Shown here: positions 53,276 through 63,035 of the stretch, piece after piece
How the letters are laid out: every line of letters begins with the position of its first letter
How positions within the stretch are numbered: the first letter of the stretch is position 1
Assembly: GCF_013377995.1 (NCBI RefSeq)
Contig: NZ_CP055305.1
Location: 1,426,001-1,490,000 of the forward strand
Length of the DNA: 64,000 nucleotides
Reading direction: 5' to 3'
Source: Mannheimia pernigra
Lineage (GTDB): Bacteria; Pseudomonadota; Gammaproteobacteria; Enterobacterales; Pasteurellaceae
The notes under the pieces: generated by a model
The model's database searches: none
What the model saw: only the letters and a program-made list of their open reading frames with translations
Told to the model about the DNA's origin: nothing
Program-made: the position numbers and the translations under genes

Positions 53276-54049
53276 ATGTTAGCAATTATTTCACCAGCGA
53301 AAACCCTTGATTTTGAAACAAAAGTAGATGGTTTTGCATTTTCTCAGCCAAATTTGACCGCTTGTAGCCAAGCGTTGATTGATACTTGCAAACAGCTTTC
53401 GCCTGCTGAAGTCGGGAGTTTAATGTCAATTAGCGATAAGCTAGCGGGGCTCAATGTCGCTCGCTTTGCAAAATGGCAAATTGAGCATAATCAAGACAAT
53501 GCCAAAGCAGCGATTTTTGCGTTTAAAGGCGATGTTTATACCGGTTTAGATGCAGAAAATTTAACCAAAGAACAAATAGAATACGCTCAAAATCATTTGC
53601 GTATACTTTCAGGCTTATACGGATTATTAAAACCCTTAGATTTAATGCAACCTTATCGCTTAGAAATGGGGACGAAACTACGCAACGCAAAAGGTAAAGA
53701 TCTTTACGCATTTTGGGGAAATACGATTACGGAACATTTGCAAAAAGCGATTAATGAACAAGGTGATCATATTTTAGTTAATCTTGCATCAGATGAATAT
53801 TATGGAGCGGTTAAACCGCAGCATTTGAATGCGACTATCGTCAAGCCTATCTTTTTAGATGAAAAAAACGGCAAATATAAAGTAATTAGCTTCTATGCAA
53901 AAAAAGCAAGAGGAATGATGGTTCGTTTTATGTTAGAAAAGCAGCCAACTGAAATTGAAATGCTTAAGCAGTTTAATTATGGTGGTTATTGGTTTGATGA
54001 AGAAAGCTCAACCGCAACAGAATTTATTTTCAAGCGAGAAGAGCAATGA
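53276..54049 (+). CDS. yaaA: Peroxide stress protein YaaA
   Basis: 257 residues of the DUF328/UPF0246 family: MLAIISPAKTLDFE, DKLAGLNVARF, AIFAFKGDVYTGLDA, YRLEMGTKLRNAKGKDLYAFW, VNLASDEYYGAV and SFYAKKARGMMVRF. In E. coli it limits iron-driven DNA damage under peroxide. Its end overlaps the next gene by four bases (ATGA). Confidence 0.95.
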   Translation: MLAIISPAKTLDFETKVDGFAFSQPNLTACSQALIDTCKQLSPAEVGSLMSISDKLAGLNVARFAKWQIEHNQDNAKAAIFAFKGDVYTGLDAENLTKEQIEYAQNHLRILSGLYGLLKPLDLMQPYRLEMGTKLRNAKGKDLYAFWGNTITEHLQKAINEQGDHILVNLASDEYYGAVKPQHLNATIVKPIFLDEKNGKYKVISFYAKKARGMMVRFMLEKQPTEIEMLKQFNYGGYWFDEESSTATEFIFKREEQ

Positions 54050-54621
54050 TTGAGCGTTTATTTAGAAGAGGAATGTTATTTGCTTCTACATTGATGATAG
54101 TCGGTTGCGTGAGCCAACGAGATCCCTTTTCTGTGCCAGAAAAAGTGGATTTTCAAGGGCAAACTTACGTTAAAGTGACGGTAAATCAGCTAGATGAAAT
54201 GCAGCATTTACTTTACTTGCCTGAAGCTGGAGAGAAAAATACGGCACAATGGGAAAAAGGTATTTTGTTTTTTCTAGATAAAAACAGCAAAAATCAGACG
54301 TTGGAACAACGAGCGACTTTTCGTCAATCTAGTTTTGCTAAGCAGAAAGATGTAGTTTCCACGTTTAAGATTGAGCAAAATGAACTGCAAAGTAGCGTAA
54401 TTTATCCACCAACAGAACGCTTTCATAATGTGATGTTAGAAGTAACACGCGGACGTAATTTAGATTGTGGCTATGGGCAGATGCAGTTTTCAGATAAGAG
54501 ATCGTTAAATAAATCGGAAATTGCAAAAAAATCAAAAAATCTGACCGCTTACAACGATGCAATCGCCGAACTTACCCTTGAATTCAACCAATTTGTGTGG
54601 TTAGTAGGATGTAGAAAATGA
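54046..54621 (+). CDS. Predicted lipoprotein, unknown function
   Basis: 191 residues. N-terminal RRGMLFASTLMIVGC is a lipoprotein signal with lipobox IVGC (18-21), so it is membrane-anchored. The remainder, with two further cysteines (LDCGYGQM, VGCRK) that could form a disulfide, matches no family I can name. It overlaps yaaA and fieF at both ends by four bases, so it is part of one operon. Confidence 0.8.
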   Translation: MIERLFRRGMLFASTLMIVGCVSQRDPFSVPEKVDFQGQTYVKVTVNQLDEMQHLLYLPEAGEKNTAQWEKGILFFLDKNSKNQTLEQRATFRQSSFAKQKDVVSTFKIEQNELQSSVIYPPTERFHNVMLEVTRGRNLDCGYGQMQFSDKRSLNKSEIAKKSKNLTAYNDAIAELTLEFNQFVWLVGCRK

Positions 54622-55523
54622 AAGAAAATTATGACAAATTAGTGAAGCTGGCAGCAAATTTTGCGATTATTGTTGCTATTTCGCTCATTATTATTAAAGC
54701 ATTTGCTTGGTGGAAAACAGGCTCAATTTCTATTTTGGCGGCAATGACTGACTCTGTGGTGGATCTCTTTGCCTCTCTAACCAATATTTTAGTGTTACGT
54801 TTTGCGTTGCAGCCTGCAGATGATAACCACACTTTTGGGCACGGTAAGGCGGAATCTTTAGCAGCGCTCGCTCAAAGTGCCTTTATTTCTGGATCAGCGG
54901 TTTTTTTGCTGTTGCAAGGTTTTCATAAATTAACTAATCCTGAATTAATTAGCCAATCAAATATTGGGGTTGTGGTAAGCATTATCTCAATAATAGTTAC
55001 TGCAATTTTAGTATTTTATCAGCGATACGTTGTTTCTGTTACACAAAGCCCCGCGATTGAAGCGGATTCCTTGCACTATCAAACAGATTTATTTATGAAT
55101 GCGGCAATTTTAGTGGCAATGTTATTTAATGGGGCAGGTTTTATCTATGCTGATGCGATTTTTGCGATTGGTATTGCCTTTTATATTGCCTTTAATGCAG
55201 TAAAAATGTTTTGGGATGCGGTGCAAATCTTACTGGATAAATCATTGCCTAACGAAGAAATTGAGCGAATTAAAGAAATAGCGTTGCACCATCCGAATAT
55301 TTTAGGCATTCACGATATTCAAACTCGCCGTGCTGGGGCTGTTCGGTTTATCCAGCTGCATTTGGAATTAGATGATCATTTAACGCTTTTAGTCGCTCAC
55401 GAAATTACAGACAGTCTTGAGCAGAAATTGCTTAATGCTTTTCCAATGTCAAAAGTGATTATTCATCAAGAGCCAACAACGGTGGTTAAGCAAGAATTTC
55501 AAGATATGGCAGAGAATATTTAA
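54618..55523 (+). CDS. fieF: Cation diffusion facilitator FieF-like
   Basis: 301-residue CDF transporter: six helices, metal-site aspartates in AMTDSVVDLFAS and the paired block HTFGHGKAESLAAL, then a cytoplasmic domain with GIHDIQTRRAGAVRFIQLHLELD. It should export Zn2+/Fe2+ by proton antiport. Overlaps the lipoprotein gene by four bases and shares one base with the next gene. The peroxide-protection gene yaaA in the same operon fits iron homeostasis. Confidence 0.9.
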   Translation: MKENYDKLVKLAANFAIIVAISLIIIKAFAWWKTGSISILAAMTDSVVDLFASLTNILVLRFALQPADDNHTFGHGKAESLAALAQSAFISGSAVFLLLQGFHKLTNPELISQSNIGVVVSIISIIVTAILVFYQRYVVSVTQSPAIEADSLHYQTDLFMNAAILVAMLFNGAGFIYADAIFAIGIAFYIAFNAVKMFWDAVQILLDKSLPNEEIERIKEIALHHPNILGIHDIQTRRAGAVRFIQLHLELDDHLTLLVAHEITDSLEQKLLNAFPMSKVIIHQEPTTVVKQEFQDMAENI

Positions 55524-56278
55524 TGTATCAAATTATCGCTCATTTCAGTTACCAACATTTTGAGCAAGATCCTGTTACATTAATTAGCCAAGTTTTAAAT
55601 CAATGGCTATATAATGGGCAGGTGATTGGCAGAGAAATGCCGATTACTTTTCACCAAAATGAGTTTCAAGTAAGAGTTTGTACACCCGAGCAAGAGAGTT
55701 TATTGGCTAAAAATAATAGTGATGAAGTGAATCAAGCACTATTACAAGCGGTCGAATATGGTATAAATTTTACTGGTTTTGAAATAATGGGGCGAGATTA
55801 TCAAGGTGAAGAAACGAGTAATAATAAGCAGCCGAAATTCCAAATTTTATATACCACCTATTTAGATACTTGTTCGCCACTTTATGATGGCGAGCAATTT
55901 GCACCGATTCCTCTTTACTGTTTAAAAGATCAAGAACTGAGCGAAGCATTATTAAATTGGCAACAAAATTGGCAGGCTTGTGATCTATTACAAATGAAAG
56001 GTGTTATTTTAGAAGAAAACGCATTAAGACAAATCTCGGATAATAAAAGTGAATTAGCGATTGAGGGCTTAGCGTTGTGTAAACAACTAGAAGAGAAAAC
56101 GCAGATTCCAACTTTCTACTATCTATACCGTTTGGGAGCTGATGAAGTAGAAGAACGTGATCGAAAATGTCCTGCTTGTAATGGGGACTGGAGATTATCT
56201 TCTCCACTGCACGATATTTTCTATTTTAAATGTGAGCGTTGTCGGCTAATTTCTAATCTCAGTTGGGAGTTGTTATAA
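55523..56278 (+). CDS. DUF2310 zinc-ribbon protein
   Basis: 251 residues. The long N-terminal region (MYQIIAHFSYQHFEQDPVTLISQV) is followed by a C-terminal zinc ribbon CPACNGDW...FKCERCR. This is the DUF2310 family, possibly nucleic-acid-binding, with no proven role. It starts on the last base of the fieF stop region, as in related genomes. Length is normal. Confidence 0.85.
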   Translation: MYQIIAHFSYQHFEQDPVTLISQVLNQWLYNGQVIGREMPITFHQNEFQVRVCTPEQESLLAKNNSDEVNQALLQAVEYGINFTGFEIMGRDYQGEETSNNKQPKFQILYTTYLDTCSPLYDGEQFAPIPLYCLKDQELSEALLNWQQNWQACDLLQMKGVILEENALRQISDNKSELAIEGLALCKQLEEKTQIPTFYYLYRLGADEVEERDRKCPACNGDWRLSSPLHDIFYFKCERCRLISNLSWELL

Positions 56279-56374
56279 CTTTTAGTTATTTAAAGGCAAT
56301 AAATCATCTTGAATGAATGCTGTAAGCGTAATAACCTTGCAGCATTTTTTATTATCTGTTGTTTTGGAGGCTGT

Positions 56375-57700
56375 ATGTTTGTGTTTAATTTAGCGGTTTT
56401 TGTCGCTATTTTGTTTTTATTGGCAAGAATTTATCAATCTACGCAAAAGTTAGGGAAAACGGTATTTATTGGTTTAGTATTAGGGCTTACAAGCGGTGTA
56501 ATTTTGCAAACTTTTTACGAGAAGCCTATTATTGATGAAACCTTAGCGTGGGTCAATCTAATTGGTAATGGTTATGTACGCTTATTGCAGATGATTGTGA
56601 TGCCATTGGTATTTGTTTCTATCTTATCTGCAATGACACGCTTAAAAGAGGCTAGTACTTTAGGCAAAATCAGCTTTTATGTGTTGTCGGTATTGTTAGT
56701 CACTACAGCCATTTCTGCGGTTATCGGTATTGCGTTAGTTTATCTTTTTGATCTTTCAGCTGAAGGATTAGTGGCAGGTACTCGTGAAATTGCTGCACAA
56801 GAACGCGTTGTGGGTCGAGCTGAGCAAGTGAGCAATTTATCTGTGCCAGCAATGTTACTTTCTTTTATTCCAAGAAATCCATTTTTAGAATTAACAGGAG
56901 CAAATCCAACCTCTATTATCAGTACAGTCATTTTCTCTGGGTTACTCGGTTTTGCGGCATTAAGTTTAGGCAAAGAAGATAGGGATTTAGGCAGCCGTAT
57001 CGCACAAGGGGTCGAAACTTTAAATAAATTAGTAATGCGTTTAGTCCACTTTGTTATTCGTTTAACCCCTTACGGTGTATTTGGATTGATGATTAAAATG
57101 GCAGCAACTTCGCAATGGAGCGATATCCTAAACTTAGGTCGTTTTATTGTTGCATCTTATATTGCAATCTTGTTGATGTTTGTTGTACACGGTATTTTAC
57201 TTTTTGTTGTAAAAGTAAATCCGCTTGATTATTACAAAAAAGTATTACCAACCTTGAGTTTTGCTTTTACTTCTCGCTCAAGTGCAGCAACGATTCCACT
57301 GAACATTGAAACGCAAACTAATAAATTAGGGAATCATTCCGTCATTGCTAATTTTTCGGCAACATTCGGTGCGACAATTGGGCAAAATGGTTGTGCAGGG
57401 ATTTATCCTGCGATGTTAGCCGTGATGATTGCACCCACAGTTGGTGTTGACCCATTTAGCTTAAACTATATTTTAACGCTGATTTTAGTCGTGGCTATTT
57501 CGTCATTTGGTATTGCAGGCGTTGGCGGTGGTGCCACATTTGCGGCAATTGTGGTGTTATCTACCTTAAACTTACCTATTGAGTTGGTTGGCTTATTGAT
57601 TTCAGTTGAGCCACTTATTGATATGGGGCGTACGGCATTAAATGTAAATGGTGCTATGGTTGCGGGTAGCATCACGAATAAATGGATTAAATCTGAATAA
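56375..57700 (+). CDS. tcyP: L-cystine/dicarboxylate symporter family protein (TcyP-like)
   Basis: About 441 residues, DAACS family, with eight or so helices and two re-entrant loops. Motifs include GYVRLLQMIVMPLVFVSI, TSRSSAATIPLNIE, NFSATFGATIGQNGCAGIYPAMLAVMIAP and DMGRTALNVNGAMVAG. Closest in pattern to YdjN/TcyP, the cystine symporter. The start MFVFN at 56375 has GGAGG directly upstream; the longer frame begins TTG with no site. A terminator follows. Confidence 0.88.
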   Translation: MFVFNLAVFVAILFLLARIYQSTQKLGKTVFIGLVLGLTSGVILQTFYEKPIIDETLAWVNLIGNGYVRLLQMIVMPLVFVSILSAMTRLKEASTLGKISFYVLSVLLVTTAISAVIGIALVYLFDLSAEGLVAGTREIAAQERVVGRAEQVSNLSVPAMLLSFIPRNPFLELTGANPTSIISTVIFSGLLGFAALSLGKEDRDLGSRIAQGVETLNKLVMRLVHFVIRLTPYGVFGLMIKMAATSQWSDILNLGRFIVASYIAILLMFVVHGILLFVVKVNPLDYYKKVLPTLSFAFTSRSSAATIPLNIETQTNKLGNHSVIANFSATFGATIGQNGCAGIYPAMLAVMIAPTVGVDPFSLNYILTLILVVAISSFGIAGVGGGATFAAIVVLSTLNLPIELVGLLISVEPLIDMGRTALNVNGAMVAGSITNKWIKSE

Positions 57701-57710
57701 ATGCTATAAA

Positions 57711-57737
57711 AATGGGCGATTAATTCGCCCGTTTTTT
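57711..57737 (+). terminator. Terminator after the cystine transporter
   Basis: GGGCGA (57714-57719) pairs with TCGCCC (57725-57730) around TTAAT, followed by GTTTTTT. Confidence 0.85.
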
Positions 57738-57748
57738 CAACTCAATAA

Positions 57749-58411
57749 TTATTCAACCCATTCGATCACTTCTTCAGCAGGTTTACGCGATTTTTTCTTA
57801 ATATCTTTGTTACGGTAACCAAAGGTAACCATACACGAAATGCCATACTCATTGAGATCAAACAGCCCTTCATCAGCTAAAATTTGATTTACTTTCTCAT
57901 AATGGAAACCTTCAATCGGGCAGGAATCAATGCCAATTAAGGCTGCACCCGTCATCATATTACCCAATGCGATATAAGTTTGCTTCGTACTCCAATCAAA
58001 TAAGGTTCGTTCACTGTCTAAAATTTTCATATCTTCTTCTTGAAAACTTTTATAGCGAGCAACCGAAGCCTCAATTTGTTCATCACTTAAACCTCGTTTG
58101 ATAAGTGAATCTCTTAAATATTGAGAATCATAGCGAACATTTTTTTTAGCAAGAATGACCACTAAATGGCTCATCTCTTCCATTGAGTGTTTAATTCCCC
58201 AAGAAAACGGGGCGATTTTGCTACGAATTTCAGGGTTTTGTAGCACTAAAAACTTCCACGGCTCAGAGCCAACCGAACTTGGCGAAAGACGACCCAATTC
58301 TAAAATGTAATTCATATCGTCGGTACTGATTTTTCGAACAGGATCGTAATGACGACAAGCCGCACGGAAGTTAAATGCTTCTAAGATCTGTTGTTTGCTA
58401 ATATTGAACAT
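57749..58411 (-). CDS. NAD(P)H nitroreductase family protein
   Basis: 220 residues of the FMN-dependent nitroreductase fold: FNFRAACRHYDPVRKIS, LELGRLSPSSVGSEPWKFLVL and the flavin region IALGNMMTGAALIGIDSCPIEGF. The start MFNISKQQ at 58411 has AAGGA upstream. Relatives in Haemophilus reduce nitroaromatics; the physiological substrate is unknown. It is divergent from pheS, with a 231-bp gap that shows only an uptake signal and AT-rich promoter-like DNA. Confidence 0.88.
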   Translation of the reverse strand: MFNISKQQILEAFNFRAACRHYDPVRKISTDDMNYILELGRLSPSSVGSEPWKFLVLQNPEIRSKIAPFSWGIKHSMEEMSHLVVILAKKNVRYDSQYLRDSLIKRGLSDEQIEASVARYKSFQEEDMKILDSERTLFDWSTKQTYIALGNMMTGAALIGIDSCPIEGFHYEKVNQILADEGLFDLNEYGISCMVTFGYRNKDIKKKSRKPAEEVIEWVE

Positions 58412-58642
58412 CGCTTTTTCCTTTGTTAGCTTAAAAATTTTATTAATCATAACGCTTTTATATCGTAAAGCCAATTTTATCTCTAAATACTTGCAAAAAA
58501 ATAAATAAATACGACCGCTTGTATTAAAATCCAATCCTTTACCTTAAAAATCAACAATTTAGCAGAAGGCTACATTTACTTTTTTTTGCTAAAGTATTAT
58601 CATTTCACCAATTTTAAATCATCAAAATTATTAGAGGATAAA

Positions 58643-59626
58643 ATGCACAACTTAGAAGGTTTAGTTGCACAGGCAGTTGATGCTGTTAATGCTACGAATG
58701 ATATTGCCACATTAGAAGCATTGAAAGTGGAATATTTTGGTAAAAAAGGGCATTTTACCGCGTTAATGCAAGGGTTACGTAATGTTCCAGCAGAAGAACG
58801 CCCTGCGGTGGGTCAAAAAATTAATGATGCTAAACAAATCGCACAAAATGCGTTAAATGAGAAAAAAGAAAAACTGGAAGCCGAAGCGTTAAATGCCAAA
58901 CTAGCTAACGAAAGTATTGATGTTTCACTTCCTGGTCGTAAAATTGAATTAGGTGGCTTACACCCAGTTTCTATTACGATTGAGCGTGTCGTAAAATTTT
59001 TCTCTGAGTTAGGTTTTACCGTAGCAAATGGCCCTGAAATTGAAACAGATTATTATAATTTTGATGCTCTCAATATTCCTGCTCATCACCCTGCCCGAGC
59101 CGATCATGATACGTTCTGGTTTGATGCAAATCGTTTATTAAGAACCCAAACTTCGGGCGTACAAATCCGTACAATGGAAAAGGTAAGCCCGCCTATCCGT
59201 ATTGTGGCACCAGGTCGTGTATATCGTAATGACTACGATCAAACTCATACGCCAATGTTCCATCAAATTGAATTATTATATGTGGATAAAAAAGCGAATT
59301 TTACCGAGTTAAAAGGTTTAATTCATGATTTCTTAAAAGCATTTTTTGAAGAAGATCTACAGGTACGTTTTCGCCCATCTTTCTTCCCTTTCACGGAACC
59401 TTCGGCTGAAGTTGATGTAATGCGTCAAAATGGTAAGTGGTTGGAAGTATTAGGATGCGGAATGGTTCATCCTAATGTATTACGCAATGTAGGCATTGAT
59501 CCTGAAGAATATAGCGGCTTTGCAGTCGGTATGGGTGTAGAGCGTTTAACAATGTTACGATACAATGTCACAGATTTGCGTGCATTCTTTGAAAATGACT
59601 TACGTTTCCTAAAACAGTTTAAATGA
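58643..59626 (+). CDS. pheS: Phenylalanyl-tRNA synthetase alpha subunit PheS
   Basis: 327 residues; catalytic subunit charging tRNA-Phe. Coiled-coil N-terminus, then class II motifs: HPVSITIERVVKFFSELGF, HPARADHDTFWF, VYRNDYDQTHTPMFHQIE and GMGVERLTMLRY. The start MHNLEG has AGAGG upstream. I saw no clear pheM-type leader or attenuator in front. pheT follows after 58 bp. Confidence 0.97.
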   Translation: MHNLEGLVAQAVDAVNATNDIATLEALKVEYFGKKGHFTALMQGLRNVPAEERPAVGQKINDAKQIAQNALNEKKEKLEAEALNAKLANESIDVSLPGRKIELGGLHPVSITIERVVKFFSELGFTVANGPEIETDYYNFDALNIPAHHPARADHDTFWFDANRLLRTQTSGVQIRTMEKVSPPIRIVAPGRVYRNDYDQTHTPMFHQIELLYVDKKANFTELKGLIHDFLKAFFEEDLQVRFRPSFFPFTEPSAEVDVMRQNGKWLEVLGCGMVHPNVLRNVGIDPEEYSGFAVGMGVERLTMLRYNVTDLRAFFENDLRFLKQFK

Positions 59627-59684
59627 TTGAATAAGACAAGCGGTCTAGAATAAGAAAAATTTTGCAAATTAAAGGATAGAAATA

Positions 59685-62072
59685 ATGAAATTCAATGAAT
59701 CTTGGTTGCGTGAATGGGTAAACCCAGCAATTAGCACAGAGCAGTTATGTGACCAAATTACGATGTTAGGTTTAGAAGTTGATGATGTAGAGCCTGTAGC
59801 AGGTAGCTTTTCAGGCGTGGTGGTTGGCGAAGTGGTTGAATGTGCCCAACACCCTGATGCCGATAAATTACGTATAACAAAAGTTAATGTGGGCGGTGAG
59901 CGTCTATTGGATATTGTGTGCGGTGCACCAAATTGTCGTCAAGGTTTAAAAGTGGCCTGTGCGGTTGATGGTGCCGTTTTACCAGGTAATTTCAAAATTA
60001 AGAAAACTAAATTACGTGGTCAGCCATCAGAAGGTATGCTTTGTTCTTATTCTGAGCTTGGCATTAAAGAAGATCATAGCGGAATTATTGAATTACCTGC
60101 AGATGCACCAGTTGGTCAAGATTTCCGTGAGTATTTGAATTTAGATGATGTTGCGATTGAAATCAGCCTTACACCAAATCGTGCTGACTGCTTAAGCATT
60201 GCTGGTATTGCTCGTGAAGTGGGCGTGATTAACCAAGCGGGTGTTAAGTCGCCAACGATTGAACCTGTTCAAGCAAGCATTTCAGATAAAGTGGCAGTCG
60301 AGTTACAAGCTCCAGAGGCTTGCCCTCGTTATTTAGCCCGTGTAGTGAAAAACGTGAATGTAAAAGCGGCTTCGCCATTGTGGTTACAAGAGAAACTCCG
60401 CCGTTGTGGTATTCGTTCAATCGATCCAATTGTAGATATTACCAACTTAAGTTTATTAGAGCTTGGGCAGCCAATGCACGCTTTTGATGCCGCTAAAATT
60501 GAAGGCAGCATTCAAGTGCGTATGGCAAAAGCGGGTGAAGAGCTTGTATTATTAGATGGTACAACAGCGAAATTGCAGTCAAATACGTTAGTAATTGCTG
60601 ATAGTAAAGGTGCACTGGCTATGGCTGGGATCTTCGGTGGTGAAGCGAGTGGCGTGAGCGAAAACACAAAAGATGTAGTGCTAGAGTCTGCATTTTTTGC
60701 ACCGCTTGCCATTACAGGCAGAGCTCGTCAATACGGCTTACACACCGATGCTTCACATCGTTTCGAGCGTGGTGTGGATCCTAAATTAACACGCCAAGCA
60801 ATGGAACGTGCAACCGCATTATTAATTGAGATTTGTGGTGGTGAGGCTGGTGAAATTGTGGAGGCGGTCAGTGAAGAAAACTTACCAAAACGCAATACTG
60901 TCACGCTACGTCGTAGTAAATTAGATTCCGTAATTGGTCATCACATCGAAGATGCAATAGTTACAGATATCTTAACTCGTTTAGGCTTAAAGGTCACTTT
61001 TACTAATGATACTTGGACAGCTGTGGCGCCAAGCTGGCGTTTTGATATTGAAATTGAAGAAGATCTGATTGAAGAAGTAGCTCGAATTTATGGCTATAAT
61101 AGCATTCCAAATAATGCTCCACTTTCTCATTTAACGATGAATGGGACACCAGAGAAGTTACTGGAAGTTAACCGTATTCGTACGGCATTCGTAGATAGTG
61201 ATTATCAAGAAGTCATTACTTATAGTTTTGTAGATCCTAAAAAGCAAGCGTGCTTACATCCAGAACAACAGGCATTAGTTCTCCCGAACCCAATTTCAAG
61301 TGAAATGTCGGTAATGCGAGTATCATTGTTAACAGGTTTATTAGATACAATTGTCTATAATCAAAGTCGCCAGCAACATCGTGTGCGTATTTTTGAGGCT
61401 GGTTTACGTTTTATCCCAGATAGCAATGCGGAATCTGCTGTACGCCAAGAGTTTGTATTCGCTGCGGCAATTGTTGGTGATAAACGCCCTGTACATTGGG
61501 AAAACAAAGCTGAAGCGGCTGATTTTTTTGATCTAAAAGGCGATATTGAACGCATACTTTCTCTTAGTTCTGTGCGTAATGATCTAAAATTTGTTGTAAA
61601 ACAATATCCTGCATTACACCCTGGGCAATCTGCGGCAATTATGTTAGATGGTAAAGAAATTGGCTTTATTGGTACAGTTCACCCATCTATTGTGCAAAAA
61701 TTTGGCATTAAAGGTAAACCGATTGTATGTGAAATTTTAGCCTCGGCAATTGCAGAAAGAACTGTTACACAAGCGGTCGAAATTTCTAAATTTCCTGCAA
61801 ATAACCGTGATATTGCGATTGTGGTTGATGAGTCTGTTCCAGCTGGCGAAGTGTTAGATGTTTGCCGTCAAGCTGCAGGCAGTAAATTAATTGCATTAAA
61901 CTTATTTGATGTCTATCGTGGTGTAAATTTAGCCAAAGATAAGAAAAGTTTAGCGATTAGTTTGACTCTTCAAGATAAAGAAAAAACATTAGAAGAAAAT
62001 GAAATCAATACTGTTATTCAAGCGGTATTAGCTGAATTGGCAGCACGTTTCAATGCGGTACTTCGTGATTAA
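59685..62072 (+). CDS. pheT: Phenylalanyl-tRNA synthetase beta subunit PheT
   Basis: 795 residues; tRNA-binding and editing subunit. N-terminal EMAP-like tRNA-binding domain (VGEVVECAQHPDADKLRITKV), B3/B4 editing region (LTPNRADCLSIAGIAREV), B5 (EEDLIEEVARIYGYNSIP) and C-terminal ferredoxin-fold anticodon domain (KFPANNRDIAIVVDE). Full length. ihfA follows after 60 bp, the conserved order. Confidence 0.97.
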   Translation: MKFNESWLREWVNPAISTEQLCDQITMLGLEVDDVEPVAGSFSGVVVGEVVECAQHPDADKLRITKVNVGGERLLDIVCGAPNCRQGLKVACAVDGAVLPGNFKIKKTKLRGQPSEGMLCSYSELGIKEDHSGIIELPADAPVGQDFREYLNLDDVAIEISLTPNRADCLSIAGIAREVGVINQAGVKSPTIEPVQASISDKVAVELQAPEACPRYLARVVKNVNVKAASPLWLQEKLRRCGIRSIDPIVDITNLSLLELGQPMHAFDAAKIEGSIQVRMAKAGEELVLLDGTTAKLQSNTLVIADSKGALAMAGIFGGEASGVSENTKDVVLESAFFAPLAITGRARQYGLHTDASHRFERGVDPKLTRQAMERATALLIEICGGEAGEIVEAVSEENLPKRNTVTLRRSKLDSVIGHHIEDAIVTDILTRLGLKVTFTNDTWTAVAPSWRFDIEIEEDLIEEVARIYGYNSIPNNAPLSHLTMNGTPEKLLEVNRIRTAFVDSDYQEVITYSFVDPKKQACLHPEQQALVLPNPISSEMSVMRVSLLTGLLDTIVYNQSRQQHRVRIFEAGLRFIPDSNAESAVRQEFVFAAAIVGDKRPVHWENKAEAADFFDLKGDIERILSLSSVRNDLKFVVKQYPALHPGQSAAIMLDGKEIGFIGTVHPSIVQKFGIKGKPIVCEILASAIAERTVTQAVEISKFPANNRDIAIVVDESVPAGEVLDVCRQAAGSKLIALNLFDVYRGVNLAKDKKSLAISLTLQDKEKTLEENEINTVIQAVLAELAARFNAVLRD

Positions 62073-62132
62073 TCAGCAAATAAAATATGGCTGGTGTTTA
62101 TATCAGCCATAACAATAAATTAAGGATAAATT

Positions 62133-62441
62133 ATGGCTCTTACCAAGCTTGAAATTACAGAAAATCTAATTGAAAAATTAGATTTAGAAAAGCGTGTTGC
62201 CAAGCAATTTGTAGATCTATTTTTTGAAGAAATTCGTGCAACTCTTGAGAATGGCGAAGAAGTGAAATTGTCGGGTTTTGGTAATTTTTTCCTGCGAGAG
62301 AAAAAAGCTCGGCCAGGGCGTAATCCTAAAACGGGTGAAAATGTTGCGGTATCTGCTCGTAGAGTAGTTAGCTTCAAAGCGAGTAAAAAATTGCGTGAAC
62401 GTGTTGAGCTGGCTATGGCTAATGCACAATCAAAAAAATAA
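62133..62441 (+). CDS. ihfA: Integration host factor alpha subunit
   Basis: 102 residues of the HU/IHF family with the DNA-bending arm GRNPKTGENVAVSARRVVSFKASKKLRERV and N-terminal MALTKLEITENLIEKLDL. Co-directional with pheST as in most Gammaproteobacteria. GGAT-like ribosome site upstream. Intact. Confidence 0.96.
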   Translation: MALTKLEITENLIEKLDLEKRVAKQFVDLFFEEIRATLENGEEVKLSGFGNFFLREKKARPGRNPKTGENVAVSARRVVSFKASKKLRERVELAMANAQSKK

Positions 62442-62482
62442 TTTATTTATATGAATATGAAATGCTCATTAAGTGGTATTAA

Positions 62483-63007
62483 ATGAAATTAGTAAAAAAA
62501 TGGCTATCATTAGGCTTTGTGCTAGTAGGTGTAGTTGTATTATCAGCTTGCTCTAGTTCAAATGGCTCTAAAACTGACGAACAAGCAAAACGAAAAATTT
62601 ATCCTTCAGCTTATCATGCGGAGCTTGCAGATCCGATTATAGCAATTAGCCGCTTAAGCGAACATCAACATGAATGGAAAGGCACCCGCTATCGTTTAGG
62701 TGGCAATAGCAAATTAGGTATTGATTGCTCTGGTTTTATGCAAGTGACCTTTAGAGATCTATTTGGGATTAATCTACCGCGAACAACAAAAGAGCAAGCA
62801 AAAGAAGGACAACGTATTTCTAAGCGAGAATTACGCACAGGGGATTTAGTGTTCTTTAATACAGGCAGAGGACCAAATGGCAAACACGTGGGTGTTTATG
62901 TTAAGAATGGGCAGTTTCTTCATGCTTCAACAAAAGGCGGTGTGATTTATTCCGATATCGACTCTCCTTATTGGTCAAAGGTATTTTGGCAAGCCCGCCG
63001 CTTATGA
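62483..63007 (+). CDS. nlpC: NlpC/P60 family peptidoglycan endopeptidase lipoprotein
   Basis: 174 residues. Lipobox LSAC with Cys23, then NlpC/P60 domain with catalytic Cys82 (IDCSGF), His135 (KHVGVYV) and His147 (FLHAS). A cell-wall DL-endopeptidase of the Spr/NlpC type anchored in the outer membrane. It follows ihfA directly; the btuCED genes between these in E. coli are absent, as is usual in Pasteurellaceae. Confidence 0.92.
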   Translation: MKLVKKWLSLGFVLVGVVVLSACSSSNGSKTDEQAKRKIYPSAYHAELADPIIAISRLSEHQHEWKGTRYRLGGNSKLGIDCSGFMQVTFRDLFGINLPRTTKEQAKEGQRISKRELRTGDLVFFNTGRGPNGKHVGVYVKNGQFLHASTKGGVIYSDIDSPYWSKVFWQARRL

Positions 63008-63035
63008 TAAATAATAACGTTTTAAGGAACTTATA

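Noticed and set aside
58412..58642. pheM-like leader and attenuator before pheS
   Set aside because: No phenylalanine-rich short ORF followed by a terminator could be found; only weak complementarity (TTTAGCA/TGCTAAA).
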